From JACQXM01 sp964569425 (GTDB lineage: Bacteria > Planctomycetota > Phycisphaerae > UBA1845), in contig CAZMVD010000003.1 in assembly GCA_964569425.1 (NCBI GenBank), positions 23,006 to 87,005 of the forward strand: 64,000 bases of DNA, written 5' to 3'. The position numbers were made by a program, and so were the translations under genes. The notes under the pieces were generated by a model, which did no database searches, was not told the origin of the DNA, and saw nothing but the letters and a program-made list of their open reading frames with translations. Positions 26,785 through 35,352 of this stretch are shown piece by piece (position 1 is the stretch's first letter; every line of letters starts with the position of its first letter).

Positions 26785-27890
26785 CGGCTACCGCACAGGC
26801 CTGGATGCCCTGGACGCCCTGGATGCCCACGCCGGGAGATGTCCAGGGGCAGTGGGAAGGGCTGTTGAAGAAGCTTACTCATCTGCCCAAGGTGGCGGAG
26901 GTCGCGCGACAGGTTCGCGTTGGCGCCACGCCGAAGGAAGTGGTGTATCGATTGGACAAGCTGCGCCTGCTGCATTACCTCACCGATGCCGAGCAGGAGT
27001 TCGCCACCCCGCTGCTGGTGGTTTTTGCCCTGGTCAACCGTCCCTATATTCTCGATCTGCGGCCGGGCAAGAGCGTGGTCAGTCACTTCATCAACGCCGG
27101 GTTCGACACGTACAACCTCGACTGGGGAGTGCCCACCGACGGGGACCGCTTCCTGGACATGGAGGACTACATCGACGGCTACCTGAACACCATGGTTGAT
27201 CAGGTGCGCGAACGGACGGGCCGCGACAAGATCAACATCCTGGGCTACTGCATGGGCGGGTCGATGAGTGCCATGTATACGGCACTGTATCCCGACAAGG
27301 TGCAGAATCTCATCATGCTCGCGGCACCGGTGGACTGGTCGAGCAAGGACTACCTGCTGGGCAAGTGGCTCGACCCCAAGGTGTTCGACGTGGACAAGCT
27401 GATCGAAGTCTACGGCAACGCCCCGGCGGACCTGCTTCAGGGGTCGTTCCTGCTGCTCAAGCCGGTGTCCACCCTGGTGGAGAAGTACTTCAGCTTCTAC
27501 GAGAACATGGAAGACGAGAAGTTCCTCGAAGACTTCTTCGCCATGGAAACCTGGCTGAACGACAACATTCCCGTCGCCGGCGAGATGTTTCGCCAGTTCG
27601 TGAAATACTGCATGCAGCAGAACCGGTTGATCCAGGGCAAATTGCGCATCGGCGGCCGCGCCGTCAACTTGCGCAACATCACCTGCCCGATCCTTAACCT
27701 CACCGCCCAGCACGATCACCTGGTGCCCTGCGGATTGAGCACCCCGTTCAACGACGCGGTGGGCTCCAGCGATCGCCGGTCGATCAACTTCCCCGCAGGG
27801 CACATCGGTATGGCCGTGGGCTCCAAAGCCAACCGCGAGCTGTGGCCCCAGGCGGTGGACTGGTTGGCGGAACGGTCGGAACAGTTGTAG
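26781..27890 (+). CDS. phaC: Class III/IV-type poly(3-hydroxyalkanoate) synthase subunit PhaC
   Basis: 369 residues, the short length of class III/IV synthases (class I is about 590). The lipase-like box is GYCMGGS with catalytic Cys157. Asp312 (TAQHDHLVP) and the His of AGHIGM near residue 341 complete the triad. VFALVNRPYILDL and GFDTYNLDWGVP are typical PhaC sequence. It polymerises (R)-3-hydroxyacyl-CoA on the granule surface and should need the preceding small subunit. GGAG precedes the overlapping ATG. The N-terminus has a Trp/Pro-rich lead (MPWTPWMPTPG) of unknown role. Confidence 0.92.
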   Translation: MTATAQAWMPWTPWMPTPGDVQGQWEGLLKKLTHLPKVAEVARQVRVGATPKEVVYRLDKLRLLHYLTDAEQEFATPLLVVFALVNRPYILDLRPGKSVVSHFINAGFDTYNLDWGVPTDGDRFLDMEDYIDGYLNTMVDQVRERTGRDKINILGYCMGGSMSAMYTALYPDKVQNLIMLAAPVDWSSKDYLLGKWLDPKVFDVDKLIEVYGNAPADLLQGSFLLLKPVSTLVEKYFSFYENMEDEKFLEDFFAMETWLNDNIPVAGEMFRQFVKYCMQQNRLIQGKLRIGGRAVNLRNITCPILNLTAQHDHLVPCGLSTPFNDAVGSSDRRSINFPAGHIGMAVGSKANRELWPQAVDWLAERSEQL

Positions 27891-27940
27891 CCGCGTGGCA
27901 CGGCGGCCCGCAGGAGGCGAGCCTGAGGAGTTGGAGTGAT

Positions 27941-28762
27941 ATGGAGCTCAAGGGAAGAACAGCGATCATCACCGGTGGCGCCAGCGGAATCGGCCTGGCG
28001 GTCTGCCGGCTTCTGGCGGCCGAGGAAGTGAAGGCGGTCGGCGTGGTTGACATGGTCGACTACGTCGAGTCTTTCTGTGACGAGATCAACGAGGAACTGG
28101 GTCGCAAAGTACTCATTCCCTATCGCGGAGACGTTACCGACGGCGCCTTCCGCGAGGCGGTGTTCGCGGACATGGAAAAAAGGTCCGGCCCCGTCAGCCT
28201 GTGCGTTCCGGCCGCGGGCATTACCCGCGACCGCCTCAGCGTCAAGGTGGACCAGCGCAACGGATCGAGCACGGCCAACATCTACAGCGAAGACGACTTT
28301 CGTCGGGTGATCGACGTCGATCTCGTGGCTCCCATTTATTGGGCGATGCGGATGGTGGCATCGGTCGCGGTGGACCGCGCCAAGCGCGGGCTTTCCCAGT
28401 GGGCGCCCGAGGAGACCATGCAGGGCGCGATTGTGCTGATCGGGTCCATTTCGTCGGTGGGCAATCGCGGACAGATTGCTTATGCAACTGCAAAAGCCGG
28501 GTTGGAGGGGGCGCAGGCGACGTTGGCCAAGGAAGCCATCTACTTCGGCGTCCGTTGCGCCATCATTCATCCGGGCTTTACGGATACGCCGATGGTGCGT
28601 TCCATGGGCGACCAGTTGATTCGCGAGAAGATCCTGCCGAACACTCAGCTTCGCCGGCTGATTCGCCCCGATGAGGTTGCCAGTGCCATCGTGTTCATGC
28701 TGCGAAACTCGGCCGTCAGCGGCACCTTGTGGGCCGACGCCGGCTGGCATCCGACGGCGTGA
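27941..28762 (+). CDS. Short-chain dehydrogenase/reductase of the PHA locus
   Basis: 273 residues from 27941 (GGAG upstream). Cofactor motif TGGASGIG is at residues 11-18, and the catalytic residues are Ser169/171, Tyr181 and Lys185 (LIGSISSVGNRGQIAYATAK). The usual NNAG after strand four is replaced by PAAGIT (residues 90-95). A longer segment (VDQRNGSSTANIYSEDDF) precedes the dimer helix. The gene lies 50 bases after phaC. It may be a 3-hydroxybutyrate dehydrogenase or a second acetoacetyl-CoA reductase with a different cofactor. The sequence alone does not decide. Confidence 0.8.
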   Translation: MELKGRTAIITGGASGIGLAVCRLLAAEEVKAVGVVDMVDYVESFCDEINEELGRKVLIPYRGDVTDGAFREAVFADMEKRSGPVSLCVPAAGITRDRLSVKVDQRNGSSTANIYSEDDFRRVIDVDLVAPIYWAMRMVASVAVDRAKRGLSQWAPEETMQGAIVLIGSISSVGNRGQIAYATAKAGLEGAQATLAKEAIYFGVRCAIIHPGFTDTPMVRSMGDQLIREKILPNTQLRRLIRPDEVASAIVFMLRNSAVSGTLWADAGWHPTA

Positions 28763-29016
28763 GCATTGCGATTGTCGGCAGTGACGGCGTCACTCGGCAG
28801 CCGGGTTCAAGCTCATTTCCCAACGACAATCCGGTCAAACTGACGGGAGCAGTTTCGCGGTTGCACCAATCGCGGATGCGTCACAATCCCATCACATTCA
28901 TGGATTATCGTTGACACCGGTACAGGAAACACGCAGACTGTGTTTTGTTTGAAGGGTCGTTCCTGTCGCGGGATTCCGGTCTGTCGTCATCCTGCCTCCG
29001 GAGAGGGAGCAAGGCT

Positions 29017-29760
29017 ATGGAATTGAAAGGCAAGATCAGCCTGGTTTCGGGATCTTCGCGGGGGATCGGCCGAGCGATCGCTTTGGCGCTGGCCGAAGCC
29101 GGCAGCGACGTGGTGGTCAATTACGCGTCGAACCGGGCTGCCGCCGAGGAAGTGGTCGCTCGCATCACGCAGCACGGGCGTCGTGCTGTGGCCCTGCAGG
29201 CCGACGTCAGCAATCGCAAGCAAGTCTCCGACATGATCGAAGAAGCGCAGAAGCAACTGGGCGTGGTTCAGATCCTCGTCAACAATGCCGGAATCACGCG
29301 GGACAAGTCGTTTCTCAAGCTCAGCCCAGAGCATTGGCATCAGGTGATCGTGACGCACCTTGACGGCGCCTTCAATCTCACCGGGTTGCTGCTGCCCAAC
29401 ATGATCGAGTCGAAGTGGGGCCGGATCGTGAACATCACCTCCATCGTGGGGCAGATCGGCAACTTTGGCCAGTCCAACTATGCGGTGGCCAAGGGGGGGC
29501 TGATGGCCTTCACCAAGACCCTGGCGCGCGAAGTGGCGATGAAGGGGGTGACGGTCAACGCGGTCTCGCCGGGGTTCATTGAGACGGACATGACCTCGGC
29601 CGTACCCCCGGCGGTGATTGAACAGGTCAAGCAGTTCACCCCGATGGGCCGACTGGGAACCCCCGAGGAAGTCGCGCTGGCGGTGCGCTTCCTGGCGGAC
29701 CCCAAGGCGGCGTTCATCACCGGTCAGATCATCAACGTCAACGGCGGCATGTACATGTGA
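29017..29760 (+). CDS. phaB: Acetoacetyl-CoA reductase (PhaB/FabG-type SDR)
   Basis: 247 residues from 29017, with GGAGAGGGAG just before. Cofactor motif SGSSRGIG is at residues 11-18, NNAG at 89-92, and the catalytic residues are Ser142, Tyr155 and Lys159. GRIVNITSIVGQIGNFGQSNYAVAKGG closely follows PhaB enzymes, as does the ending ITGQIINVNGGMYM. It should reduce acetoacetyl-CoA to (R)-3-hydroxybutyryl-CoA with NADPH. The structural Asn of the SDR tetrad is a His here (VTHLDG, His114). The 254-base gap upstream holds TTGACA at 28911-28916 with only a weak -10, so a private promoter is possible. Confidence 0.85.
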   Translation: MELKGKISLVSGSSRGIGRAIALALAEAGSDVVVNYASNRAAAEEVVARITQHGRRAVALQADVSNRKQVSDMIEEAQKQLGVVQILVNNAGITRDKSFLKLSPEHWHQVIVTHLDGAFNLTGLLLPNMIESKWGRIVNITSIVGQIGNFGQSNYAVAKGGLMAFTKTLAREVAMKGVTVNAVSPGFIETDMTSAVPPAVIEQVKQFTPMGRLGTPEEVALAVRFLADPKAAFITGQIINVNGGMYM

Positions 29761-29775
29761 GCCGTTCGCTCATGG

Positions 29776-29795
29776 CCCGGGCATTGTCCCCCGGG
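29776..29795 (+). terminator. Hairpin after the PHA locus
   Basis: Two CCCGGG hexamers separated by 8 bases form a stem, followed by TTT. It lies 16 bases past the phaB stop. The T tract is short, so it is a tentative terminator. Confidence 0.45.
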
Positions 29796-30105
29796 TTTCC
29801 CGGTGCCGGCGGGGCGCCGTTCGAGGGTGCCACGGCGTGTCACTCGCGCATGACAGAAGCCCCGATCGGCGGCAAGATCACGGATGCGCCGCGCCCGCGG
29901 GGCTTCGTGCGTAAGTTGGTTTCGAGCATTTTGCTTCGAAACCACAGGTCGAATGACCTCTACCATTATTATGCGCAATCATCGGCAAAAATCAAGAAAA
30001 ATCCGGAATTGCAGCGCGCGTTTTGAGGTGGTCGCCACGAAGGGAATTGTCTCGGGAATGGTACTCGGATTGGTGTGATTTCCGCACGGTCGAACGCAGA
30101 ATTCG
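29796..30105. other. AT-richer region between convergent genes
   Basis: There is no convincing gene; an 89-codon open frame here lacks a ribosome binding site and family features. The part 29925-30080 is distinctly AT-richer than its surroundings and contains AGGTC-GAAT-GACCT (29946-29959), a small dyad. Confidence 0.4.
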
Positions 30106-30654
30106 CTACACAATGAGTTCGCCGTGACCTTCCGAACCCGATTCGCCGCGATGCTCCCAGGCCTTTCGCACCAGACCCAGACCGAACAGGCAATACTCAA
30201 AGTCCTCGCTCAGCGAGCGGAACAGACGAGGCGGCGGAATATCCTTCTCGACGGCCAGGTCGGCTACGATCGCATAGGATTGCTTGCCCTGGACGACATA
30301 GTCGTGAAGGACGTCGGACAAGACAGGAGCGCTGCGCCGGAGGTTCTCCGGATACATGCCCGCCCAGAACAACGTGTAGTCGCCGATGTGCCGGTACATC
30401 TGCCGGTCGCGGTCGGTGGCGTTGATGGGCTGCTCATCGGCCATGGCTGCGAGCATCCGTGCGATTTGTTCAAGACGTTTGCCCCGCGCGGTGCGCATGG
30501 TGTTCAAGGTGTCGATGTGCGTAAAGTTGACCAGCAGGTCCGCCAGGTAATCGGTGAGGTCCGGATCGCACAGTCCGACCTCGGTGCAGAACGCATGTTC
30601 CACGGCCGCGGCGAAGTGACGGCGAAGCGGATGATCCTTCGGGATGGAGCGCAT
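30106..30654 (-). CDS. Conserved hypothetical protein
   Basis: 182 residues from the ATG at 30654; an in-frame start at 30702 adds 16 unconvincing residues. Opening MRSIPKDHPLRRHFAAAVEHAF, then YLADLLVNFTHIDTL, YRHIGDYTLFWAGMYPENL, DYVVQGKQSYAIVADL and LFRSLSEDFEYCLFGLGLVRKAWE. It is all-helical and soluble, with no signal peptide or membrane segment. The His and Tyr of the HIGDYTLFW stretch stand out as likely conserved. I recognise the type from other planctomycetes but know of no function. Confidence 0.7.
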   Translation of the reverse strand: MRSIPKDHPLRRHFAAAVEHAFCTEVGLCDPDLTDYLADLLVNFTHIDTLNTMRTARGKRLEQIARMLAAMADEQPINATDRDRQMYRHIGDYTLFWAGMYPENLRRSAPVLSDVLHDYVVQGKQSYAIVADLAVEKDIPPPRLFRSLSEDFEYCLFGLGLVRKAWEHRGESGSEGHGELIV

Positions 30655-30917
30655 GACAAACCAACTCCCGTTGCGCAATACGGCCGGCGCAGGCCGCGGC
30701 ACGAGGATTCGCCCGTCCGACTTCGGCGGGGTTCATCCCGTAAAAATCGTAGGATTCAACGGAGGTAGGGGCAACTGAATTCCGGACGCGGCGGTGCGGA
30801 TATGGGACGCAATCCGGCCCACGCCAAGCGCGGGACCGCGGGAACGGACCGGCATTTGCAGGAACAGTGGTCAGGCGCGCGGCGCCATCGCCGGACCGCG
30901 CCACCATCGGGACGTCG

Positions 30918-32015
30918 TCAGGGCGTGCTTTCGCTGCTTTCCGGCTCCGCCGGCTCTTCGGAACCGGGCGTGTTTTCTGCGCCGCGCTCCGTCGTCTTCA
31001 CCGGGGCGACTTCCTTCGGCGACGCGGCTTTGGCCGTCTTGCCTGGCAAGTCGCGCCGCGATGCGTGGTAGCGTTCCAACTGCGCGGAATTGAGCAACCC
31101 GACCAGCCGCGTATCCATCTGCGAAAACAGTTCGTGAACCGGCTTGAGCAACTCCTCTCGTTCCTTTTCGACCCGTGCCTTTTTCTCGGTGTCGCGCGCC
31201 GCGATCGCCTCGCGCAGGGTGGCGGTCAAACGGGTGAGCGCGTTCTTGTTGACCTTGCGGAAATCGGCGGTTTTCTCCTTGGTTTCCTTGAGAATCGAAC
31301 GCGCGGAGTCAATCTGCCCCTGGTCGAGATCGTACTCTTTGATGAAGTCCTCGACGTAGGTGTCGAAATGGCTGTCGGAGAACGACTCTTGGATCGGAAC
31401 TCCCTCGCGCGGCTTGGGTGGTGTGGGCGGTCCGCCCGGCACCTGCTGCTGGGGAAAGAGCGGCGCCTCGACCACTTTGCCCTGCGCCCAATTGTCGAAA
31501 TTCTGGTGGATCTGCTGGAAGTTCTTCTTCATCTCCGCAAGATCGAAATCGTGCACTTTCTGTTGTTCCGGGGTGAGGTAGGTGCGCCATTCTTCGTTCG
31601 CCCGGAAGATGGCCTCTTCGGCCAGCTTGGCGAGCGGGGCCGCCGCGCCGCCGATGCGCTTTAGTTCATTGGGATCGGATGGCGGCTTGGCGCCCAGTTG
31701 CGACGACAGCAGGTCGCGAATGGCCGGCCAGACCTGGCTTTCATGTTCTTTCAGAAAGCGGTACACCTCGCGCTTCATCAACACGTCGGTCTCGCGTGTC
31801 TGCTCTTCGTTCAGGTTGTAGCGCGCCGCGATGTTGCGCACGGCCACCTCGATGATCGTTTCGATGGTCGCCATGCTCTGCGACACGGTGGGCTGCAAGT
31901 CTACCTTGGTGGGGGGCGGCGCGGACTTGGGCGCGCTCTCCGGCGCCTGCGCCCGCAAAGTTACGGACACCATGCCGATAATGAGAGCGGTGGATACGAA
32001 CACGACCTTTTTCAT
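30918..32015 (-). CDS. Exported coiled-coil protein of unknown function
   Basis: 365 residues with a signal peptide (MKKVVFVSTALIIGMVSVTLRAQ). The mature protein is strongly helical and charged: a first helical block (LNEEQTRETDVLMKREVYRFLKEHE, LTPEQQKVHDFDLAEMKKNFQQIHQNFDNW), a Pro-rich linker near residue 200, then a second block (YDLDQGQIDSARSILKETKEKTADF, EKKARVEKEREELL, LNSAQLERYHASRR). The LTPEQ and L-N-E-E-Q phrases recall periplasmic Spy/LTxxQ-type proteins, with a possible chaperone or envelope role. The tail is Glu/Pro/Ser-rich and disordered. The gap of 214 bases upstream shows nothing further. Confidence 0.7.
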   Translation of the reverse strand: MKKVVFVSTALIIGMVSVTLRAQAPESAPKSAPPPTKVDLQPTVSQSMATIETIIEVAVRNIAARYNLNEEQTRETDVLMKREVYRFLKEHESQVWPAIRDLLSSQLGAKPPSDPNELKRIGGAAAPLAKLAEEAIFRANEEWRTYLTPEQQKVHDFDLAEMKKNFQQIHQNFDNWAQGKVVEAPLFPQQQVPGGPPTPPKPREGVPIQESFSDSHFDTYVEDFIKEYDLDQGQIDSARSILKETKEKTADFRKVNKNALTRLTATLREAIAARDTEKKARVEKEREELLKPVHELFSQMDTRLVGLLNSAQLERYHASRRDLPGKTAKAASPKEVAPVKTTERGAENTPGSEEPAEPESSESTP

Positions 32016-32228
32016 CCTGGTTTCAGCCTCTGCAAGTCATTGAAATCGGCCGGCTTCCTCCGACCGCGGAAGGGGGATTCGCCACGCACCTCCCCAGCGC
32101 ATCATACATACCGGCAAATGTCCCGGTTGCAAACGGTCCGGAGAAGCCAATTCCGGCGGTCGTCAAACCGGCACGAAAGAAAGGGCCGAGCTTTCCCGCA
32201 ACCGGCTCAGGCTCGATGCTGCGGTTGG

Positions 32229-33578
32229 CTATTGGAACAAGGGTCTCAGCAGCAGGTTGCGAATGCGCCGTGCGGTATGCCGCAGGCGAAATCGCCATAG
32301 CCGGTCACGCAATTGACGAGCCGCCACAAACTCCGGATCGACTTTCAGCGTTCGCTCCAGCATGGACTTGGCGTCACGCCAGCGCCCAAGTTCCACATGG
32401 GCCACCCCGGCATGAAACAATGCGATCTTGAAGTCGGGCTTAAGCCTGATCGCCTCTAGAAAATGGAGAAGGCCCGTTTCCGTCAGCCCGGTTCGCAATG
32501 AACAAATACCCAGATTGTTGTGGGCGTAACAATTTCGAGAATCTTGGGCCAAGGCCAGCCGAAAGCTGTCGGCCGCCTCGGCGGGGTGATTATCCGCCAT
32601 GAGACACGTGCCCAAGAGCATGTGCGTGTGCGCGTCGGCCCCGGCGCGACCGGCCGCTTTGGTCAACGGCTCCCTGGCTTCGGCCACGCGGCCCAACTGC
32701 AGGAGCGCCTCGCCGCGGCAGCGCTCCAGTTCGGCCAATTCCTTGTCGTCGAGCTCGTCTGTTCGCAGCGCATCGAAGCAGGTCAGGGCCTGAGCCGATT
32801 GCCCGGTTTGCAGCCAGACTCTCCCGAGGGCGAACTGCGCGGCGGCGTGGTCCGGCTCCAGTTCAAGGACTTGCAGGTACTTGGCGGCGGCGGTGGCCAC
32901 GTCGCCCGCGGCGAGCAGCAGTTCGGCAAACTCACAAATCAGGTCGGTATTGCCGGGATCCTCGCGAAACTCCTCGAGGAAATACTCCCGGGCCAGATCG
33001 AGCTTCCCCTGCGCGCAATAGGCCTGGGCGATGCGGCGGTTGACGCCGATATAGGCGGGCTCCAACTCGAGCACACGTTGCCAGCAGTAGATCGCCCGTT
33101 CGGTTTGTCCGCGATCCGCGAGCGAGGCGCCGATGTGGAAGAAACAATGCGGGCACTCGGCATTCAGTTCCTGCGCGAGGTAGAACATCTCCTCCGCACG
33201 ATCGTGCTGACCCAGGTGGGCATAGGCGTTGATTCGGTAGCAGTACGCCGGCTCGAAATCGGGATACAGACGCGACAGCTCTTCGAACACCTCGATCGCC
33301 CGGGCGTAGCGTTCCAGTTGCAGCAGCGCCACCCCCAATGCCATGGAGACATCGCGTTCGCCGCTTTCCATGAGCAACGATCGCTCAAAGGCGGAGACCG
33401 CCTCGGCCACCTGGCCCAGTTCATCGAGCAGGTAACCGCGCTGGGCATGCCAAGCGGCGTTGTTGGGATTGATGGACAAAGCGACATCAATCTCGGCGAG
33501 CGCTTCGGCAAAGCGTTGCGACTCGCTGAGTTGCTGGGCGCGTTCGACGCGTTGTTCGGCCTCGAACCAGTCGTTCAT
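32229..33578 (-). CDS. Tetratricopeptide repeat protein
   Basis: 449 residues made almost wholly of about ten to eleven TPR units, for example AEIDVALSINPNNAAWHAQRGYLLDELGQ, AIEVFEELSRLYPDFEPAYCYRINAYAHLG, AIYCWQRVLELEPAYIGVNRRIAQAYCAQGK, AAKYLQVLELEPDHAAAQFALGRV and LLHFLEAIRLKPDFKIALFHAGVAHVELG. No signal peptide is seen, so it is probably a cytosolic scaffold. A Cys pair (CPHCFFHIG) lies between units. The C-terminus is Arg-rich. The partner is not evident from the neighbours. Confidence 0.88.
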   Translation of the reverse strand: MNDWFEAEQRVERAQQLSESQRFAEALAEIDVALSINPNNAAWHAQRGYLLDELGQVAEAVSAFERSLLMESGERDVSMALGVALLQLERYARAIEVFEELSRLYPDFEPAYCYRINAYAHLGQHDRAEEMFYLAQELNAECPHCFFHIGASLADRGQTERAIYCWQRVLELEPAYIGVNRRIAQAYCAQGKLDLAREYFLEEFREDPGNTDLICEFAELLLAAGDVATAAAKYLQVLELEPDHAAAQFALGRVWLQTGQSAQALTCFDALRTDELDDKELAELERCRGEALLQLGRVAEAREPLTKAAGRAGADAHTHMLLGTCLMADNHPAEAADSFRLALAQDSRNCYAHNNLGICSLRTGLTETGLLHFLEAIRLKPDFKIALFHAGVAHVELGRWRDAKSMLERTLKVDPEFVAARQLRDRLWRFRLRHTARRIRNLLLRPLFQ

Positions 33579-33751
33579 CGGAGCATCCGGGCGGGCGGGC
33601 CGACGAGCGCGGCCTTTACCCGCCGAATTGTATGCATCTTATCGGATACGGACAACCCTGAATACAGCGCCGATTTCGCAGCGCGGGGTGGAGTTGGCCG
33701 GCGCGGTCCCCGCCGGTGGGAGGTGTCCGGTGCCCCGCGGGGGCAGCGGCC

Positions 33752-34951
33752 TCACGGCCCGGAGAACACGTTCTGAAAGCCTTGCCAATCCGCGAGATCG
33801 ACGAAGCCGTCGCCGTCGAAATCGCCGATGATGCAATCGCCGCCGGGGTGGACTTCCCCCGGTCCCAGCAGGCAATCAAGAAGTGCCAAGTGGTCGTCCA
33901 GCGACCGGTCGCCGTCGAAGTCGAAGTCGCCCGAGCACTCCGCCGAGGGTACGTTGGGTGGTCCCGCCGTACACTGTCCGCCCTCGCAGGTGTCATTCAG
34001 CGTACACACGAGCCCATCGTCGCAGGGGGTGCCGTCGGGTTCGTCGGGATGGGTCACCGAACCGGTCTGTGGATCGCAGACGTCGGCGGTGCAGTCGTCG
34101 CCGTCGGAAAGGGGCGTCAGGGCGCCGGTGCCGGGGTGGCAGCAGAACGCATTCACGTTGTAGGTCGGCGTGTTCTGGCAGGTGTTATCGCGCAGGCACG
34201 TGTCGGTGGTGCACACGCTGCCGTCGTCGCATTCGGCGCCAGTGGTACAACCGACGGTGATCAACGCGGGCAGCAATTCCACGGATTGCAAAGCAACCGC
34301 TGCGGAATCGGTCAGGAAAGTATTGTTGGGGTTAGAGTCGAATCCAATGGTATAAGTTCCTGCCGCGCCTGGTGGTATCACAAGAATCAACGTTCCGCCA
34401 TAGTATGACAAGCCTCCGTCCACGATTCCGGAGAAAGGTGCGGAGCCAAAGGCGTACGGAGGAGTCGCAAAGGACACTGCCGCTACAAACGTAGTGCCTG
34501 AGTGAACAAAACTTGGATTGGGGATGCAAAACTCACCTGCCGGGCAAGATGACTGGTTGGCGGAACAGTTTTGACCGTTCGGACTGGGCATCTGACCAAC
34601 CGTGCACCGCATAGTTATGATGAATGCGCCCGCTTGCTCATTAGGCGATGTTAACGGGTGCAATGGTACACCGGTACCGCTGCTCAGGCTGTTCAAGTCC
34701 AATGTCGCCTGGTACGCCCCAAGTTGCGGGTCGCCGTCCAAGTCTGGATCCCAGCCGGAGATTCGGAGTTCCAACGTGACCTGCTGGCCGCCCAGTGGGA
34801 TGGTGATCTGGCGACCCACGATCGCATGGGTTCCCGTGGCCGACACCGGCACCCAGGAAATCTCGGCGGCGTTCAATGGTGCAACGGCCATCACGACTGC
34901 TAGCACGCCCAAGAGCGCAGCGCGCTTGCACCGCAAACAGTTGATGAACAT
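33752..34951 (-). CDS. Secreted protein with Cys-rich CDDG modules and dockerin-like C-terminus
   Basis: 399 residues from 34951, with GGAGGGAAAG before the ATG and a signal peptide (ALLGVLAVVMAVAPLNA). Residues about 25-225 form a beta-rich region (ITIPLGGQQVTLELRISGWDPDLDGDP). Then come Cys-rich modules (AECDDGSVCTTDTCLRDNTC, DDCTADVCDPQTGSV, TPCDDGLVCTLNDTCEGGQC). The end has two calcium-loop repeats of dockerin type (GDFDFDGDRSLDDHLALLDCLLG and GDFDGDGFVDLADWQGFQNVF). The modules are of the same type as in 17996-20962. Role: a surface or extracellular-matrix component, inferred. Confidence 0.8.
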   Translation of the reverse strand: MFINCLRCKRAALLGVLAVVMAVAPLNAAEISWVPVSATGTHAIVGRQITIPLGGQQVTLELRISGWDPDLDGDPQLGAYQATLDLNSLSSGTGVPLHPLTSPNEQAGAFIITMRCTVGQMPSPNGQNCSANQSSCPAGEFCIPNPSFVHSGTTFVAAVSFATPPYAFGSAPFSGIVDGGLSYYGGTLILVIPPGAAGTYTIGFDSNPNNTFLTDSAAVALQSVELLPALITVGCTTGAECDDGSVCTTDTCLRDNTCQNTPTYNVNAFCCHPGTGALTPLSDGDDCTADVCDPQTGSVTHPDEPDGTPCDDGLVCTLNDTCEGGQCTAGPPNVPSAECSGDFDFDGDRSLDDHLALLDCLLGPGEVHPGGDCIIGDFDGDGFVDLADWQGFQNVFSGP

Positions 34952-35352
34952 GTTAGACTTTCCCTCCGTAACGGCGGCCCATCCCCCGAAGTCCGAGAAC
35001 GCCTTACCGGCGCTCCGAATCGTGTGATTATCGCAGGGTGCCGCAGGCGATTCAAGGAGAATTGTGGTCCGCGCGTGTCGGCGGCGCGCGGCGCGCCGAT
35101 ATTTCGCCGCCAGAATCGCGATTGTATCGGACCTGCCACACATCCTCGTTCAGCCCGCGCGCAGGCGCACCGATAACTCGATGGAGCGCACTAACTGTCC
35201 GGATGAACCGCGACGTTCCCGCGTGGAACATGCATGCCTGGCCGGTGCCAGTTAAAGAAGTCGACGGCGAGGGCTGCGCCGCACCCACACGGCGTCGGTT
35301 TGAGACGTAGGTCGAAGCTGCACGGTAACTTGATCGAGCGCCCCAAAACGCC
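34952..35352. other. Divergent intergenic region
   Basis: 401 bases between a secreted-protein gene (-) and the HD-GYP gene (+). I see no gene, tRNA or clear promoter hexamers. A few short G/C-rich dyads are present without obvious function. Confidence 0.3.

Noticed and set aside
29757..30026. 89-codon open frame after phaB
   Set aside because: Its start overlaps the phaB stop with no ribosome binding site, it crosses a hairpin and an AT-rich region, and it matches no family.
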